From assembly GCF_900142935.1 (NCBI RefSeq), contig NZ_FSRS01000001.1:1188001-1252000 (forward strand): 64,000 nt of DNA. Direction: 5' to 3'. The notes under the pieces are model-generated. The model was given only the letters and a program-made list of their open reading frames with translations. It was not told the DNA's origin and made no database searches. Shown here one piece after another: positions 41,827-51,072 of this stretch (positions are counted from its first letter, which is position 1; each line of letters starts with the position of its first letter). The position numbers and the translations under genes are program-made. The stretch comes from Rhodovulum sp. ES.010 (GTDB lineage Bacteria > Pseudomonadota > Alphaproteobacteria > Rhodobacterales > Rhodobacteraceae).

Positions 41827-42905
41827 GCGTCAACCCGCCCATCGCGATGCTGGCGGAACTGACCCACCGCTGCCCGCTGTCCTGCCCCTATTGCTCGAAC
41901 CCGGTGGAGTTGACCCGGCGCGACGCGGAACTGGACACCGCGACCTGGGCGGACGTGTTCCGGCAGGCGGCGGACCTGGGCGTGCTGCAACTGCACCTGT
42001 CGGGGGGCGAACCGGTGAGCCGGCGCGACCTGGTCGACCTGGTCGTGGCGGCGCGCGAGGCGGGGCTTTACACCAACCTCATCACCTCGGGGATCGGGCT
42101 GACGGAAAGGCGGCTGAAGGAGCTGGACGCGGCGGGGCTGGACCATATCCAGCTCAGCTTGCAGGGCACCGATGCGGAAATGGCCGACCGGATCGGCGGC
42201 TATCGCGGCGGCTTCGCGCGCAAGATGGACGTGGCCCGCTGGATCGGCGAGATCGGCTTTCCGCTGACGCTGAACGCGGTCTTGCACCGGCAGAACCTGC
42301 ACCAGTTGCCGCGCGCCATCGAGATGGCGGTCGAGATGGGTGCGCGTCGGATCGAGGTGGCGACGGTGCAGTTCCACGGCTGGGCCCTGCAGAACCGGGC
42401 CGCGCTCATGCCCACGCGCGATCAGGCGCGCGAGGCCGATGCCATCGTGGCCAAGGCCCGTCAGCGGCTCAAGGGGACGCTGGTGATCGACTACGTGCCC
42501 GCCGACTACCACTCGGATTATCCCAAGAAATGCATGGGCGGCTGGGGCTCGACCGGGCTCAACGTCGCGCCCGACGGGCTGGTGCTCCCATGCCACGCGG
42601 CGCAGACGATCCCGACGCTCGACTTCGACCGGGTGCAGGAGAAACCGCTGCGCGAGATCTGGTACGAGGGCGCCGCCTTCAATGCCTTCCGAGGCACCGA
42701 ATGGATGCAGGAGCCCTGCCGGAGTTGCGAGCGCAAGACGGTGGATTTCGGCGGCTGCCGCTGCCAGGCGATGGCCCTGGTGGGCGATGCGGCAGCGACC
42801 GACCCGGTCTGCATCAAGTCGCCCCACCACGGCGAGTTGCAGGACCGCGCCGACGCCTTCGCCGGGGGTGAAGCCGCCTTCACCGCGCGGGCGGCGGCCG
42901 GCTAG
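41823..42905 (+). CDS. pqqE: PqqA peptide cyclase, radical SAM enzyme PqqE
   Basis: Forms the C-C bond between Glu and Tyr of PqqA. 360 residues. Radical-SAM cluster C17-x3-C21-x2-C24 in ELTHRCPLSCPYCSNP; SPASM auxiliary-cluster cysteines near the C-terminus (CMGGWGSTGLNV, LPCHAAQT, CRSCERKTVDFGGCRCQ). The last gene of the pqq run. Its TAG stop lies within CTAG shared with the stop of the convergent ABC exporter. No PqqF/PqqG protease gene or PQQ-dependent dehydrogenase is in the window. Confidence 0.97.
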   Translation: MSVNPPIAMLAELTHRCPLSCPYCSNPVELTRRDAELDTATWADVFRQAADLGVLQLHLSGGEPVSRRDLVDLVVAAREAGLYTNLITSGIGLTERRLKELDAAGLDHIQLSLQGTDAEMADRIGGYRGGFARKMDVARWIGEIGFPLTLNAVLHRQNLHQLPRAIEMAVEMGARRIEVATVQFHGWALQNRAALMPTRDQAREADAIVAKARQRLKGTLVIDYVPADYHSDYPKKCMGGWGSTGLNVAPDGLVLPCHAAQTIPTLDFDRVQEKPLREIWYEGAAFNAFRGTEWMQEPCRSCERKTVDFGGCRCQAMALVGDAAATDPVCIKSPHHGELQDRADAFAGGEAAFTARAAAG

Positions 42906-44743
42906 GCCGCCTCGAAATCCTCGTCCTCGCCGGCCTGCTGGCGCTGCCACATCCGGGCATAGCGCCCGCCGCGGGCGACCAGCGCCTCGTGGGTGCCGCG
43001 CTCGACCACCCGCCCGCCTTCCAACACCACGATGGCATCGGCATCCACGATGGTCGACAGCCGGTGCGCGATGGCGATGACGGTGCGCCCCTCCCCCATG
43101 GCCTTCAACTGCGCCTGGATGCCCGCCTCGGTCTCGGAGTCGAGCGCGGAGGTCGCCTCGTCGAGCAGCAGGATCGGCGGGTTCTTCAGAAGCGTGCGCG
43201 CGATCCCCACCCGCTGCTTCTCGCCACCCGAGAGCTTCAGCCCGCGCTCGCCCACCAGCGTCTCGTAACCTTTGGGCAGTTCCTCGATGAACTCATGAAT
43301 CTTCGCCGCGCGCGCCGCCGCCTCAATCTCGGCCCGCGTCGCGTCGGGGCGGCCATAGGCGATGTTGTAGAGGATCGTGTCGTTGAACAGCACCGTGTCC
43401 TGCGGCACCACGCCGATTTGCGCATGGAGCGACTCCTGAGTGACGTCCCGCAGGTCCTGCCCGTCGATCGCCACCGCGCCGTCGGTCACGTCGTAGAACC
43501 GGAACAGCAGCCGCCCGATGGTGGACTTGCCCGCACCCGACGGCCCCACGATGGCGACCTTCTGCCCGGCCGGCACCTCTATGGCCACACCGTGCAAAAT
43601 CGGCCGCTCGGGGTCGTAGCCGAACCGGACGTCGCGGAACTCCACCCGCCCGCCGGTCACCTGCAGATCGGAAGCGCCCGGCTTGTCGGTCACCTCGGCG
43701 GGCTGTTCCAGCAGCGCGAACATCTCGCCCATGTCGACGAGGCTCTGTCGGATTTCGCGATAGACCGTGCCGAGGAAGTTGAGCGGCATGGTGATCTGGA
43801 TCATGTAGGCGTTGACCATGACGAAATCGCCTGTCGTCATCGTCCCGGCCTGCACCCCCATCGCGGCCATGACCATCACGCCCACCAGACCGCCGGTGAT
43901 CAGCACCGCCTGGCCGAAATTCAGGAAGGCCAGCGAGAGCGAGGTCTTGACCGCCGCCTCCTCGTAGCCTGCCATCGCGCTGTCGTAGCGTTCGGCCTCG
44001 CGCCGCTCGGCACCGAAATACTTGACCGTCTCGAAGTTCAGCAGGCTGTCGATCGCCTTCTGGTTCGCGTCGGTATCCTGGTCGTTCATCTGGCGGCGGA
44101 TCTTCACCCGCCATTCCGTGACCTTGAAGGTGAACTGGATATAGGCCGCGATCACCACGGCCACGACCGCCAGATACCAGATATCGAAGGCGACCGCGAA
44201 GACGATGCCCACGAGCGTCAGCTCGATGATGAGGGGGCCGATGGAGAACAGCAGGAAGCGCAGCAGGAACTCCACGCCCTTCACCCCGCGCTCGATGATG
44301 CGCGAGAGCCCGCCGGTCTTGCGCGTGATGTGGTAGCGCAAGCTGAGGTTATGGATGTGCTCGAAGGTCTCCAGCGCGAGCCGGCGCAGCGCCCGTTGTG
44401 CGACCCGCGCGAAGATCGCGTCGCGCAACTGCTGGAAGCCGGCATTCATCAGCCGGGCCATGCCGTAGGCCACCGTCAGCCCCACCGCGCCCACCGCCAT
44501 CAGCATCGCGTCCGGCGCGCCCTCGCCGGTCAGGCTGTCGACGGCCGCCTTGTAGAGGAACGGCGTCAGGACCGAGACGACCTTCGCCAGCACCAGCGCG
44601 GCCAGCGCCAGCACCACGCGGCGCTTGGCCCAGCCCTCGCCCTCGGGCCAGAGGTAGGGGGCCACCTTGCGGATCGTGCGCCAGGCCTGCTCGCGGTCGA
44701 GCTGGGAAATGTCTGCGGTCGTGGGGCGTTTGCCGCGACGCAT
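42902..44743 (-). CDS. Atm1-type ABC exporter (fused permease and ATPase)
   Basis: 613 residues. N-terminal exporter domain with six helices (about 45-340), including the Atm1/HMT signature region LRYHITRKTGGLSRIIERG; C-terminal ATPase with Walker A GPSGAGKST, signature LSGGEKQRVGIARTL and Walker B PILLLDEATSALD. Bacterial Atm1 homologues export glutathione conjugates and are implicated in heavy-metal and Fe-S related transport; mitochondrial Atm1 derives from the alphaproteobacterial line. Functions as a homodimer. Monocistronic, convergent with pqqE. Confidence 0.92.
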   Translation of the reverse strand: MRRGKRPTTADISQLDREQAWRTIRKVAPYLWPEGEGWAKRRVVLALAALVLAKVVSVLTPFLYKAAVDSLTGEGAPDAMLMAVGAVGLTVAYGMARLMNAGFQQLRDAIFARVAQRALRRLALETFEHIHNLSLRYHITRKTGGLSRIIERGVKGVEFLLRFLLFSIGPLIIELTLVGIVFAVAFDIWYLAVVAVVIAAYIQFTFKVTEWRVKIRRQMNDQDTDANQKAIDSLLNFETVKYFGAERREAERYDSAMAGYEEAAVKTSLSLAFLNFGQAVLITGGLVGVMVMAAMGVQAGTMTTGDFVMVNAYMIQITMPLNFLGTVYREIRQSLVDMGEMFALLEQPAEVTDKPGASDLQVTGGRVEFRDVRFGYDPERPILHGVAIEVPAGQKVAIVGPSGAGKSTIGRLLFRFYDVTDGAVAIDGQDLRDVTQESLHAQIGVVPQDTVLFNDTILYNIAYGRPDATRAEIEAAARAAKIHEFIEELPKGYETLVGERGLKLSGGEKQRVGIARTLLKNPPILLLDEATSALDSETEAGIQAQLKAMGEGRTVIAIAHRLSTIVDADAIVVLEGGRVVERGTHEALVARGGRYARMWQRQQAGEDEDFEAA

Positions 44744-44806
44744 GGGAGCCTTTCGGATAAGCGGAGGTGGTTAACCTAGCGCAACGAAAGGGAGGGTTCC
44801 AGTGAC

Positions 44807-46183
44807 CTAGTCACCCGCGGGCAGCGCGAAGACCTGCCCGGGATAGATCAGGTCGGGGTCCCGGATCTGGTCGCGATTGGCGCGAAAGATCTGCACATAC
44901 TGGAGTCCGCTGCCATAGGTCCGGTCGGCGATGCCCCAAAGGGTGTAGCCCGGCTGCACGGTGACCAAGCTGGCCAGTGCGCCGGCCTCATCCGGTGCGC
45001 CCTCGGCGCTCGGCGCGGCGATGCGGTCGGCCGCGACCCGCTGGAAGGGTGTCTCGAACCGGGCCGCGACGGTGCCATCGGCTTTCAGCAGGTCGGCGCG
45101 AAGGGTGTAGATCCCGGCCGCGATTCCTTCGAGGCGCTGGCGCCAGCGCCCCTCCGCACCGATCCGCATCTCCGCCAATGCGGCGTTGTCGAGGTAGAAC
45201 CGCAGCACACCGTCGGGCGCGCCGCGCCCGGACAGAACGACATCGCCCCGGGCATCATACGAAATCGCCTCGACCAGAACGCCGGCGCTTTCCGGCGGCA
45301 GGTCGGCCTCGGGCGCCTGCAGCACGCGCACGCCGCCCGCGTCGGACAGAAGCACCGTCGGCGCGCGCGCCTCCGAGGTGGCACGCGCCCGCTCGTTCGG
45401 CACGGAACGCGCGGTAGTGCCAGGCGCCTCGACCGGCGCGGGCCCGGCCGGGGACGGCTCCGAGCTGGCGGACGGCCCCGTGGCGGCCGTCTGCGCGTCC
45501 GACGCGCGCTTGGCAGGGCTCTCCGGGTCCGCGTCGGCAACGCCGGCGGACACGGTCTGTCCGTCCGCGTCGCCGGCTTGGGCGCCTTCCCCGGCCGCGG
45601 CGTCGCGGCGCGGCATGGCCGGCGCCAGGAACACGGTCGCCCCGGAGACAACCGCTTCGTCGTCGCCGAGCGCCATCCGCAACGAAAGCCGCCGCGCCTC
45701 GTCGCTTGGATGCAGGTCGAGGAACAGGGCGAAGCTACCATCCGCGTCGACATCGCTTCGCGCCGCCTCGGTGCCGTCGACCAGAAGCGCCACCGTGCTG
45801 CCTGCCTCGGCGCGCCCTGCGATCAGGGCATTGCCTGCCGGGTCGACCCGGACAACGTCGAAACTGGGAGGTTCCGGGGTCGCGGCGTCGGGGACTTGCG
45901 GCTGCGCGTCTGCGCCCGGCTCCGCATCCGTCGCACCGTCCGTTCGCGCCCCGCTTTGCGTTGCGTCCCGCGCCCCGGCCGGGTCGAACCGCTCGCCCCC
46001 GCCGACGGGTACGCTCTCCCCGGCGGGCGCCACCGCTGCCTGTTCGGCCGGCGCGGGCGTCCGCGCCTCATCGCCGCCGCGGTCCTGCATCAGGAACCAA
46101 CGCAGCACCAGCAGGACGATCGCGATCTCGCCCAGGATCAGGACCCACGTCCACAGGCCCCATTTCTTCTTGCCGTCCGACAT
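44807..46183 (-). CDS. LysM-domain single-pass envelope protein
   Basis: 458 residues. Cytoplasmic N-terminus [11 protein letters not shown], membrane segment about 10-31, then a long Ala/Pro/Asp-rich region with Ig-like patches ([39 protein letters not shown]) and a C-terminal LysM (about 405-455: [31 protein letters not shown]). LysM binds peptidoglycan, so the protein probably spans from inner membrane to cell wall. The pattern is shared by many rhodobacterial LysM proteins of unknown role. Divergent from the LOG-family gene. Confidence 0.85.
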   Translation of the reverse strand: MSDGKKKWGLWTWVLILGEIAIVLLVLRWFLMQDRGGDEARTPAPAEQAAVAPAGESVPVGGGERFDPAGARDATQSGARTDGATDAEPGADAQPQVPDAATPEPPSFDVVRVDPAGNALIAGRAEAGSTVALLVDGTEAARSDVDADGSFALFLDLHPSDEARRLSLRMALGDDEAVVSGATVFLAPAMPRRDAAAGEGAQAGDADGQTVSAGVADADPESPAKRASDAQTAATGPSASSEPSPAGPAPVEAPGTTARSVPNERARATSEARAPTVLLSDAGGVRVLQAPEADLPPESAGVLVEAISYDARGDVVLSGRGAPDGVLRFYLDNAALAEMRIGAEGRWRQRLEGIAAGIYTLRADLLKADGTVAARFETPFQRVAADRIAAPSAEGAPDEAGALASLVTVQPGYTLWGIADRTYGSGLQYVQIFRANRDQIRDPDLIYPGQVFALPAGD

Positions 46184-46277
46184 TGCCCGCTCCCTTGGGC
46201 CACCCTCGCCCAGCGCGCTTGCGAGACCATATCAACCCCGGTATCACCGGTCCAGAAATCCATCCACAAGGCACGCA

Positions 46278-46856
46278 ATGACCGCACTCCCCCCCTCCAT
46301 CTGCGTCTTCTGCGGCTCCCGCAACGGAATCCGTCCCGGCTATGGCGCCGAGGCCGAGGCGGTGGGCCGCGCGCTGGCCGAGGCGGGCTGGCGGCTGGTC
46401 TACGGCGCGGGCGATGTCGGGCTGATGGGCCGCGCGGCGCGCGCGGCGCAGGCTGCAGGCGGCGACACCTTCGGGGTGATCCCGGTGCATCTCTTCGACC
46501 GCGAGGTCGGCAAGCGCGACCTCTCGACCTTCGTCGTCACCGAGAACATGCACGAGCGCAAGAAGGTCATGTACATGAATTCCGACGCGATCGTGGTGCT
46601 GCCGGGCGGCGCCGGGTCGCTGGACGAGTTCTTCGAGGTGCTGACCTGGCGCCAGCTCGGCCTGCACGAAAAGCCGATCCTGCTGCTATCGACCGAGTCG
46701 TTCTGGGCGCCGCTCACCGGCCTCATCGACCACTTCATCACCGAAGGCTTTGCCGATCCCTCCTTGCGCGATTTCGTTCAGGTCGTGCCGGATGTGCCGA
46801 CGCTGATCGAGGCCCTGCGCGACGCCCTTTCCTGCCGCAGGCTCTCGGCGGAGTAG
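46278..46856 (+). CDS. LOG-family protein (putative cytokinin riboside 5'-monophosphate phosphoribohydrolase)
   Basis: 192 residues from ATG 46278 (the longer upstream frame runs antisense to the LysM gene). Rossmann-like start ICVFCGSRNGIRPGY and the LOG signature LPGGAGSLDEFFEVLTWRQL (PGGxGTxxE type), with the Arg/Lys of MHERKKVMY in the phosphate site. LOG enzymes hydrolyse nucleoside 5'-monophosphates to free base plus ribose 5-phosphate; the bacterial substrate is often undefined. Its last 79 bp overlap the convergent rarD gene. Confidence 0.88.
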   Translation: MTALPPSICVFCGSRNGIRPGYGAEAEAVGRALAEAGWRLVYGAGDVGLMGRAARAAQAAGGDTFGVIPVHLFDREVGKRDLSTFVVTENMHERKKVMYMNSDAIVVLPGGAGSLDEFFEVLTWRQLGLHEKPILLLSTESFWAPLTGLIDHFITEGFADPSLRDFVQVVPDVPTLIEALRDALSCRRLSAE

Positions 46857-47713
46857 AGCGCGAGCGCGGCCCAGATCAGGGCGAAGGCGAAGCCGTGCCA
46901 AGGCGTGAAGGCTTCGCGAAAGACCATTGTAGCAACAAGAAATTGCAGGGTGGGGTTGAGGTATTGCACCAGCCCCACGGTGGCGTAGCTGACCCGCTTG
47001 GACGCATACGAGAACAGGATCAGCGGCGTCGCGGTCAGCGGTCCCGAGAGCATCAGCAGCAGGCTGTCCGACAGATCATGGCCGAAGGTCGCGAGATGGC
47101 GCCCGGTCAGCCCGGTCCAGCCCTGCGCATGAACGCCCCAGAGCCAGACGAGCGCGAGCGGCGCGAGCAGCAGCACCTCGGTCGTCACCGAAACGACCGG
47201 CCCGGCCGGCACCGCCCGTTTCAGAAGCCCGTAGATGCCGAAGGTGCCGGCAAGCGCCAGCGACGCCCAGGGGGCAACCCCCAGCCCCCAGGTCAGCCCC
47301 GCGACCGCGATGCAGGCCATCGCCACGGCCACCCATTTCGCCGCCGAGTGCCGCTCCCCCAGGAAAGCAAAGCCCAGCGCCACGGCAACCAGCGGGAAGA
47401 TGTAGTAGCCCAGGGACGCCTCGACCGCGTGGCCGGTCTGGATCGAGAAGATGAAGAAGAACCAGTTGGTCGAGATCGCAAGCGCGGCCAGGAACACGAC
47501 AGCCAGCGCGCGGGGCCGCGCGACCAGGCGCGCAATCTCTGTCAACCGCCCCTGCGCAGCCAGCACCAGCCCGAAGAAGACCAGCGACCACAACGTCCGG
47601 TGGCCCAACACCTCCAGCGGGGGCACATGGGCCAAGAGCTTGTAGTACATCGAGGACAGGCCCCAGATGACGCAGGCCCCGACCATTGCCAGGACGCCGT
47701 TGCGCGCCTCCAT
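46778..47713 (-). CDS. rarD: EamA-family transporter, RarD type
   Basis: 311 residues with ten hydrophobic helices in two EamA repeats. RarD-specific motifs: GVLAMVGACVIWGLSSMYYK at the N-terminus, EVLGHRTLWSLVF, ISTNWFFFIFSIQTGHAVEASLGYYIFPL and GLVQYLNPTLQFL. Substrates of RarD are not established (a chloramphenicol-sensitive-protein relative). The start overlaps the stop of the aminotransferase by one base, so it is the second gene of a two-gene unit. Its C-terminal 26 codons overlap the LOG gene on the other strand. Confidence 0.9.
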   Translation of the reverse strand: MEARNGVLAMVGACVIWGLSSMYYKLLAHVPPLEVLGHRTLWSLVFFGLVLAAQGRLTEIARLVARPRALAVVFLAALAISTNWFFFIFSIQTGHAVEASLGYYIFPLVAVALGFAFLGERHSAAKWVAVAMACIAVAGLTWGLGVAPWASLALAGTFGIYGLLKRAVPAGPVVSVTTEVLLLAPLALVWLWGVHAQGWTGLTGRHLATFGHDLSDSLLLMLSGPLTATPLILFSYASKRVSYATVGLVQYLNPTLQFLVATMVFREAFTPWHGFAFALIWAALALYSAESLRQERASRRASISVGTSGTT

Positions 47714-48852
47714 CAGCGGGCGGCCATGAAGCGGGTGAGCCGGTCCAGCCCTTCCTCGATATCCGCCGTCGAGCGGGCGTAGGAGAACCGGAGCGTCCCC
47801 GCGCCCCGAGCCGGGTCGAAATCGAGCCCGGGCGTCACCGCGACGCCTGCCTTTTCAAGAATTTCCGCGGCGAACTTGCGGCTGTCCTCGGTCAGGTCGG
47901 AGACGTCCGCATAGACATAGAAGGCCCCGTCTGGCGGCGCGATCTTCTCGAATCCAGCCTTCGGCAACCGCTCCATCATCAGCTCGCGGTTGCGCCGGTA
48001 GACCGCCTTGTTGGCCTGCAGCTCGTCCTGGCAGTCGATGGCGGCCAGCGCGACCACCTGCGCGGCGTGGGGGGCGCAGATAAACAGGTTCTGCGCCAGC
48101 CGCTCCACCCGGCGGACGTGGTCCTCGGGCACGACCATCCAGCCGACGCGCCAGCCGGTCATCGAGAAATACTTGGAAAACGAGTTGATGACGTAGGTCT
48201 CGTCGGTGATTTCCAGCGCCGTGACCGCTTTCCGCTCGTACTCGATACCGTGATAGATCTCGTCCGAGATGAAGGCCGCGCCGCGCGCCGCACAGGCGTC
48301 GATCAGCCCGGCCAGCGCGTCGCGGTCGAGCATCGTCCCGGTCGGGTTCGCGGGCGAGGCCACCAGCAGCCCGTCAAGGTCGGCGGGCAGGTCCTCGGGC
48401 ACCGGCTGGTAGCGGTGCTGTGCCTCGGTGTCGATCATCACCGCCTGGAGCCCCAGCGCCTGAAGGATCGCCTTGTAGGACGGATAACCCGGCGCGCCGA
48501 TGCCGACCTTGGCGCCCACGTCGAAGAGCGCGGTGAACGCCAGCGTGAACCCGCCCGAGGAGCCGGGCGTCACCACCACGCGGTCGGGATTCAGGTCCAC
48601 CCCGTACCACTCGCCATATAGCCGCGCGATGCGGGCGCGCAGCGCGGGCAGGCCCAGGCCCACCGTGTAGCCCAGCGCCTCTTCCTCCATGGCTTTCGCC
48701 AGGGCCGCGCGGGCGGCGGCGGGCGCCGGCGTGCCGGGCTGGCCGACCTCCATGTGGATGATGCGGGCGCCCTTCGCCTCGGCGCGCGCGGCGGCCTGCA
48801 TCACATCCATCACAATGAAGGGATCGACATCGCCGCGGCTTGAAACCTTCAT
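47713..48852 (-). CDS. Pyridoxal-phosphate aminotransferase, class I/II
   Basis: 379 residues, fold-type I. N-terminal MEVGQPGTPAPAAA and LGYTVGLGLPALR; PLP-contact motifs ASPANPTGTML and ISDEIYHGIEYE; Schiff-base lysine in NSFSKYFSMTGWRVGWMVVP; C-terminal Arg in LRFSYARS binding the substrate carboxylate. It resembles the aspartate/valine-pyruvate-type transaminase group; the exact amino-acid substrate cannot be assigned. First gene of a unit with rarD; divergent from the M48 protease. Confidence 0.92.
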   Translation of the reverse strand: MKVSSRGDVDPFIVMDVMQAAARAEAKGARIIHMEVGQPGTPAPAAARAALAKAMEEEALGYTVGLGLPALRARIARLYGEWYGVDLNPDRVVVTPGSSGGFTLAFTALFDVGAKVGIGAPGYPSYKAILQALGLQAVMIDTEAQHRYQPVPEDLPADLDGLLVASPANPTGTMLDRDALAGLIDACAARGAAFISDEIYHGIEYERKAVTALEITDETYVINSFSKYFSMTGWRVGWMVVPEDHVRRVERLAQNLFICAPHAAQVVALAAIDCQDELQANKAVYRRNRELMMERLPKAGFEKIAPPDGAFYVYADVSDLTEDSRKFAAEILEKAGVAVTPGLDFDPARGAGTLRFSYARSTADIEEGLDRLTRFMAAR

Positions 48853-48876
48853 GCCCGTCTCCTTAGGATGCTTGTC

Positions 48877-50256
48877 ATGCAGGCTTTCTTCCAGCGCGGG
48901 GCGACAACGTCAATGGCGGCGCTCATTCGGCCCCGGCCGGCGCTCTCGCTGCTGCTCGCGGCCGTTCTGGCGCTGACGCCGATGCTTGCCCGCGCCCAAA
49001 CGCTGATCCGAGATGCCGAGATCGAATATGCGCTCCGCGAACTGACGCAGCCGCTGGCCAATGCCGCGGGCCTCAGCCCCGCCAATCTGCGCGTACTCGT
49101 GCTGAACGATCGCGAGATGAACGCCTTCGTGCTCGACGGGCAGACGATCATGATCCATTCCGGCCTGATCCTGCGGCTCGAGGCTGCGGCGCAGCTCCAG
49201 GCGGTAATCGCGCACGAGCTGGCCCATATCGCCAACGGTCACATCACCCGGCGCCTCGCCAACCTGCGCGGCGCCAAGAGCGCGGCGGCGATGGGCGTTC
49301 TGATGTCGCTGGCCGTGGCCGCCACAGGCAATGCCGAGGCTGCCTCGGGTATCGCCATGGGCACGTCGTCCTCGGCGCAGCGCGTGTTCTTCGGCCATAC
49401 CCGAGCCGAGGAATCGTCGGCCGACCAGGCGGGCGTGCGCTACATGGCGCGGGCCGGCGTCGACCCGAACGCCATGGTCGAGGTGCTGGACCTGTTTCGC
49501 GGCCAGGAGGCGCTGAGCACCGCGCGGCAGGACCCGTATGTGCGCACCCACCCGCTGACCGCCGAGCGTATACGCGCGATGCGGGGCTTCGCCGCCGCCT
49601 ACGAGGAGGGCACCGGCCGGGACCGGACGGCCGACTACTGGTTCGCCCGCACCCGCGGCAAGCTCGGCGCCTTCCTTCAAAGCCCCAAGCAGACGCTGCG
49701 CCAGGCGCGCGGCGACGACAGCAGCGTGGGGATGATGCGCCGTGCGGTCGCGTGGCATCGAACCCCGGACCCCGAGAAGGCCCTGGCCGAGATGGGTGGG
49801 TTGGAGGCGGCGCGGCCGGGCGACCCCTTCGTGCACGAGCTCAAGGGCCAGATTCTGCTCGAGTCGCGCCGCTTCGGCCCCGCGGTCGACGCCTATGCCC
49901 GCGCCGTCGACCTGGCCCCGCGCGAACCGCTGATCCTCGGCGGCTATGGCCGGGCGCTGCTTGCGCTCGACACCCCGCAAGCCAACCGCAAGGCGCTGTC
50001 GGTGCTGACCAACGCGCGCGCCCGCGACCCGCAGGACCCGCGGCTCTTGCGCGATCTTGCGGTGGCGCACGCACGGGCGGGCGACAACGGCATGGCCTCG
50101 GTCGCCACCGCCGAACGCTACGCGGTGCAGGGCCGGCTGGACACCGCCGCGGTGCATGCCAGGCGCGCGCTCGGGCTCGTGCCGCGCGGCGCGCCGGGCT
50201 GGCTGCGGGCGCAGGACGTGCTGGCGGCGGCCGAACGCGCGACGCGCCGGAAATGA
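48877..50256 (+). CDS. M48-family metalloprotease with TPR tail (BepA-like)
   Basis: 459 residues from ATG 48877, which has TAGGA eight bases upstream; ATG 48913, giving a compact signal peptide MAALIRPRPALSLLLAAVL, is an equally good start. Signal peptide ends ARAQ. Zinc motif H113-E-L-A-H117 with the third ligand Glu in HTRAEESSADQAGVRYMARAG. The C-terminal half (about 280-440) is TPR-like. BepA-type proteases act in the periplasm on stalled outer-membrane proteins such as LptD. Overlaps the first DsbA-like gene by ATGA, suggesting a shared envelope quality-control role. Confidence 0.93.
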   Translation: MQAFFQRGATTSMAALIRPRPALSLLLAAVLALTPMLARAQTLIRDAEIEYALRELTQPLANAAGLSPANLRVLVLNDREMNAFVLDGQTIMIHSGLILRLEAAAQLQAVIAHELAHIANGHITRRLANLRGAKSAAAMGVLMSLAVAATGNAEAASGIAMGTSSSAQRVFFGHTRAEESSADQAGVRYMARAGVDPNAMVEVLDLFRGQEALSTARQDPYVRTHPLTAERIRAMRGFAAAYEEGTGRDRTADYWFARTRGKLGAFLQSPKQTLRQARGDDSSVGMMRRAVAWHRTPDPEKALAEMGGLEAARPGDPFVHELKGQILLESRRFGPAVDAYARAVDLAPREPLILGGYGRALLALDTPQANRKALSVLTNARARDPQDPRLLRDLAVAHARAGDNGMASVATAERYAVQGRLDTAAVHARRALGLVPRGAPGWLRAQDVLAAAERATRRK

Positions 50257-50990
50257 GGCGGCTTGCCGGCGCCAGCCTTGCTGCCCTGCTGACGGCGGGG
50301 GCCGCGCCCGCGCTGGAGTTGAGCGCGGCGGAGCGCGCGGCCTTCCGGGCCGAGCTGCGCGCCTATCTTCTGGAACACCCCGAGGTGATCGAAGACGCGC
50401 TCGCCGCGGCAGAAGAACGCCGTTATGCCACCGCGGCGCGAAGCGACCTCGACCGGATCGCGGCGGAGGCCGAGACCCTGTTCCACGATCCGGCGGACTG
50501 GACCGGCGGCGACCCGCAGGGCGATGTCACGCTCGTCACCTTCGTCGATTACGCCTGTGCCGCCTGCGGCCCTGCATTGGCCGCGGCGCGCGCGCTGGCG
50601 GCGCGGGACGGCAGGCTGCGCCTCGTCGTCAAGGACGCCCCCGGCCCGGGCGCGGACGCGCGCCGGGCCGCGCGCTTCGCCCGGGCGGTCCTGGCTGTCG
50701 GCGGGGCCGACACCTATGCCCGCGCCCAGGAGGCGCTGTTCGCCGTGTCCGACCTGTCGCAGGCCACCCTCGATGCGATCGCCCGCGACCTCGGGCTTTC
50801 CCCCGCCGCCCTGTCGACGCGGCTGGAAGCCCCCGACATCGCGGCCGCACTCTCCGCAAACCGCGCGCTCATGGACCGGCTGCACCTCGGCGCCCCGCCC
50901 GCGCATGTCCTCGAGCGCACGTTGATCCGGGGCGCCCTCCCGGAACGCGCATTGGCAGCCATCGCCGCGGCGATGCGCCGGAAGAATTGA
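50253..50990 (+). CDS. DsbA-family protein with CAAC active site (divergent paralogue)
   Basis: 245 residues. Signal peptide about 1-21, an N-terminal helical segment ERAAFRAELRAYLLEHPEVIEDAL, then a thioredoxin fold with C102-A-A-C105 in FVDYACAACGPAL. The cis-proline region LGAPPAHVLERTLIRGALP replaces the usual TGTPTFIL and conserved KEFPILG is altered to KDAPGPG. It overlaps the protease gene by ATGA and lies 82 bp before a more conventional paralogue with the same layout. The differences suggest an altered redox potential or non-redox role. Confidence 0.8.
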   Translation: MRRLAGASLAALLTAGAAPALELSAAERAAFRAELRAYLLEHPEVIEDALAAAEERRYATAARSDLDRIAAEAETLFHDPADWTGGDPQGDVTLVTFVDYACAACGPALAAARALAARDGRLRLVVKDAPGPGADARRAARFARAVLAVGGADTYARAQEALFAVSDLSQATLDAIARDLGLSPAALSTRLEAPDIAAALSANRALMDRLHLGAPPAHVLERTLIRGALPERALAAIAAAMRRKN

Positions 50991-51072
50991 GCAACGCCGA
51001 CGAGATTGCCCATTGGCCCCGCGGCGCGGATGTGTTGCAAACGACACGACCCGACCGGATGGAGACCGCCCG

